Position numbers and translations under genes: made by a program. Positions 5,190 to 6,186 of a DNA stretch of 6,186 bases are shown here, one piece after another. Source of the stretch: Actinomycetes bacterium (lineage in GTDB: Bacteria; Actinomycetota; Coriobacteriia; Coriobacteriales; Coriobacteriaceae); the NCBI GenBank assembly GCA_023441725.1, contig JAEZNV010000162.1, positions 1 through 6,186 of the forward strand, given 5' to 3'. The notes under the pieces were generated by a model. It saw nothing but the letters and a program-made list of their open reading frames with translations, searched no databases and had not been told where the DNA came from. Numbering within the stretch: the first letter of the stretch is position 1; each line of letters starts with the position of its first letter.

Positions 5190-5244
5190 GGTCATCTCAA
5201 AAGAGAAGGCTTCCAAGTGCCGGGGACGTTTTCCCGGCTTTTTT
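5190..5244 (+). ncRNA. RNA4: divergent fourth copy of the small RNA, on the plus strand
   Basis: A predicted 55-nt RNA, again starting GG 7 bases after TATAAA. The 5' hairpin is GGUC, A-A mismatch, UCUC, loop AAAA, GAGA, GGCU. Most of its pairs differ in sequence from RNA1-RNA3 but are still paired. The linker is UCCAAGU. The terminator stem is GCCGGGGA/UUCCCGGC with a 4-base loop, followed by six T. It shares little primary sequence with the others beyond the -10/start region, the linker and the stem bases GCCGG, so it is the best evidence that structure and linker are what is kept. No gene follows on the plus strand. Confidence 0.6.
5219..5244 (+). terminator. Intrinsic terminator of RNA4
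   Basis: GCCGGGGA (5219-5226) pairs with TTCCCGGC (5231-5238) around a 4-base loop, with one G-U pair, and is followed by TTTTTT (5239-5244). Confidence 0.8.
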
Positions 5245-5275
5245 CATTTCGGTGTCAATTCAAATGTTTTTCAAC

Positions 5276-5371
5276 CCATCCCCTTAATAACTTGCGGTGA
5301 AATAGGGACTGTTTAGGCTGCTAGAAGGCCTATTCAGTCCCTATTTCACCGCAACTTATGGGTGGGGATGG
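5276..5371. repeat. Long near-perfect hairpin next to the antiporter stop codon
   Basis: The central arms 5292-5311 and 5335-5354 are a perfect 20-bp inverted repeat. Pairing continues outward through ATAA/TTAT (5287-5290 with 5356-5359) and CCATCCCC/GGGGATGG (5276-5283 with 5364-5371). It continues inward through TAGGC/GCCTA (5314-5318 with 5328-5332). The structure abuts the antiporter stop codon at 5372. There is no T tract on either side, so it is not a classical intrinsic terminator. It could protect or end the antiporter mRNA, or be a dispersed palindromic repeat or miniature mobile element. Confidence 0.75.
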
Positions 5372-6186
5372 CTACGACGCGAGCGTGGCAATGACGGCTT
5401 CGTCGCCGGCGTATATGAGGGTGTTGCCGTCGGGGATGATCATTTGGCCGTCGCGCTTGAGCATTACCACGATAAACGGGTGCTTGCCCTGCGGCACGTC
5501 GCGTAGGCGCTGACCGGTCAGGTGACCGTGGGGTGTCACGGTGACCTCCCGCAGCGTAACCTCGGCACGCCCTTCAAACGTTGGTGCGGCCATCACCAGA
5601 AGGTCGCCTTCCTCGATCACGGTATCGCCGTTGGGCAGCACCGGATGAGCGCCGTCGCGCAGCACCAGGACGACAAGCATGTCCGTTGCACTGCCAATAT
5701 CCGCGAGCGAGCGTCCGGCAAACGGATGTCCAGCTCCCACCTTGAGCTTGACGAACGACATGCCTTCTTCGTCGCGGTAATCGTTAAACGTGCGGCGCAC
5801 GTCGCCTTCTGCATCGATCATATCGAGTTTTTTCGCCACCGCCGGCAGCAGCGAGCCCTGCACCACAATGCTCGACGCGGCAATCACAAAGACCAGGTCA
5901 AACAGGTCGTGCCCACCGGGAACACCGGCCACAACGGCAAAGAGGCTAAATACGACCGAAGCTGCGCCACGCAGACCCGCCCAGCTTACGAGCGCTACCT
6001 GGCGGGGGTTCGTCCTAAAGGGCGCCAACAGCAGACCGACGGCGATGGGGCGGCTCACGAAGAGCATAAACGCCATGAGTGCCAGGCCCGGCAGCAGCAT
6101 TTGCGGCAGGCGGGCGGGCGTCACGAGCAGGCCGAGCAAAAAGAAGATGGTCATCTCGGCCATCTCGGTGAGGGTGTCGAAGAAGT
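5372..6186 (-). CDS. CPA1-type K+/H+ or Na+/H+ antiporter, C-terminal part (NhaP2/CvrA-like)
   Basis: An inner-membrane cation/proton exchanger. The frame stays open to the right edge (visible codons from FFDTLTE at 6184), so the N-terminal half is outside the window and 270 residues are visible. About four hydrophobic segments appear: around residues 10-20, 29-54, 62-88 and 95-112. The third carries SWAGLRGA (67-74), the conserved signature of the NhaP/CPA1 transport core. Two consecutive TrkA_C/RCK_C-type soluble domains follow, at about 142-200 (KLKVGAGHPFAGRSL, then a strand ending GDLLVMAAP) and about 212-268 (VTPHGHLTGQRLRDV, then IYAGDEAVIATL). That C-terminal arrangement fits the potassium/proton antiporters of the NhaP2 (CvrA) group and suggests ligand-gated ion homeostasis. 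GC is visibly higher than in the DUF3800 gene, as expected for a core gene. The exact ion cannot be told. Confidence 0.88.
   Translation of the reverse strand, partial: FFDTLTEMAEMTIFFLLGLLVTPARLPQMLLPGLALMAFMLFVSRPIAVGLLLAPFRTNPRQVALVSWAGLRGAASVVFSLFAVVAGVPGGHDLFDLVFVIAASSIVVQGSLLPAVAKKLDMIDAEGDVRRTFNDYRDEEGMSFVKLKVGAGHPFAGRSLADIGSATDMLVVLVLRDGAHPVLPNGDTVIEEGDLLVMAAPTFEGRAEVTLREVTVTPHGHLTGQRLRDVPQGKHPFIVVMLKRDGQMIIPDGNTLIYAGDEAVIATLAS

Noticed and set aside
4939..5316. 125-codon open frame on the plus strand
   Set aside because: It runs across RNA3, its promoter, RNA4 and part of the long hairpin, has no Shine-Dalgarno sequence, and its translation looks random.

Overview
The window reads as a chromosomal accessory region of a moderately high-GC bacterium. 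My best guess is a gut actinobacterium of the Coriobacteriia (Collinsella-like). That rests on overall composition, on the style of a small acidic protein and on the palindromic intergenic repeats. It is an impression, since no search was possible.

Layout, left to right. (1) 15-3488, plus strand: a roughly 1157-residue RecQ-like superfamily 2 helicase with large unrecognised N- and C-terminal regions. (2) 3489-3860: an intergenic stretch with a small RNA unit on the minus strand, an inverted repeat over its promoter, and a separate 15-bp hairpin. (3) 3861-4073, plus: a 70-residue very acidic protein of unknown function. (4) 4081-4758, minus: a DUF3800 protein, tail to tail with the acidic gene and only 7 bp from it. 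(5) 4759-5371: about 600 bases without a credible protein gene, holding three more copies of the small RNA unit and a 96-base hairpin. (6) 5372-6186, minus: the C-terminal part of a CPA1-type potassium or sodium/proton antiporter, cut by the right edge.

The most interesting content is a family of four compact transcription units (RNA1-RNA3 on minus, RNA4 on plus). Each has its own -35/-10 promoter and a predicted +1 at a GG. Each encodes an RNA of about 55-58 nt made of a 5' hairpin, a conserved linker UCCAAG(A/U), and a GC-rich intrinsic terminator with a U tract. The stems vary with pairing kept while the linker does not change, which is what a functional structured RNA looks like. RNA2 is the leader of the DUF3800 gene: promoter, small RNA, terminator, ribosome binding site, DUF3800 start. 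Its linker region is perfectly complementary over 9 nt to the DUF3800 Shine-Dalgarno region. The order matches the small RNA-terminator-protein layout of type III toxin-antitoxin loci. It also fits the 'DUF3800 RNA motifs' that I recall from comparative-genomics surveys. The other three copies stand alone and could act in trans. Whether the helicase belongs to the same functional unit, for example a defence island, cannot be told from this window.
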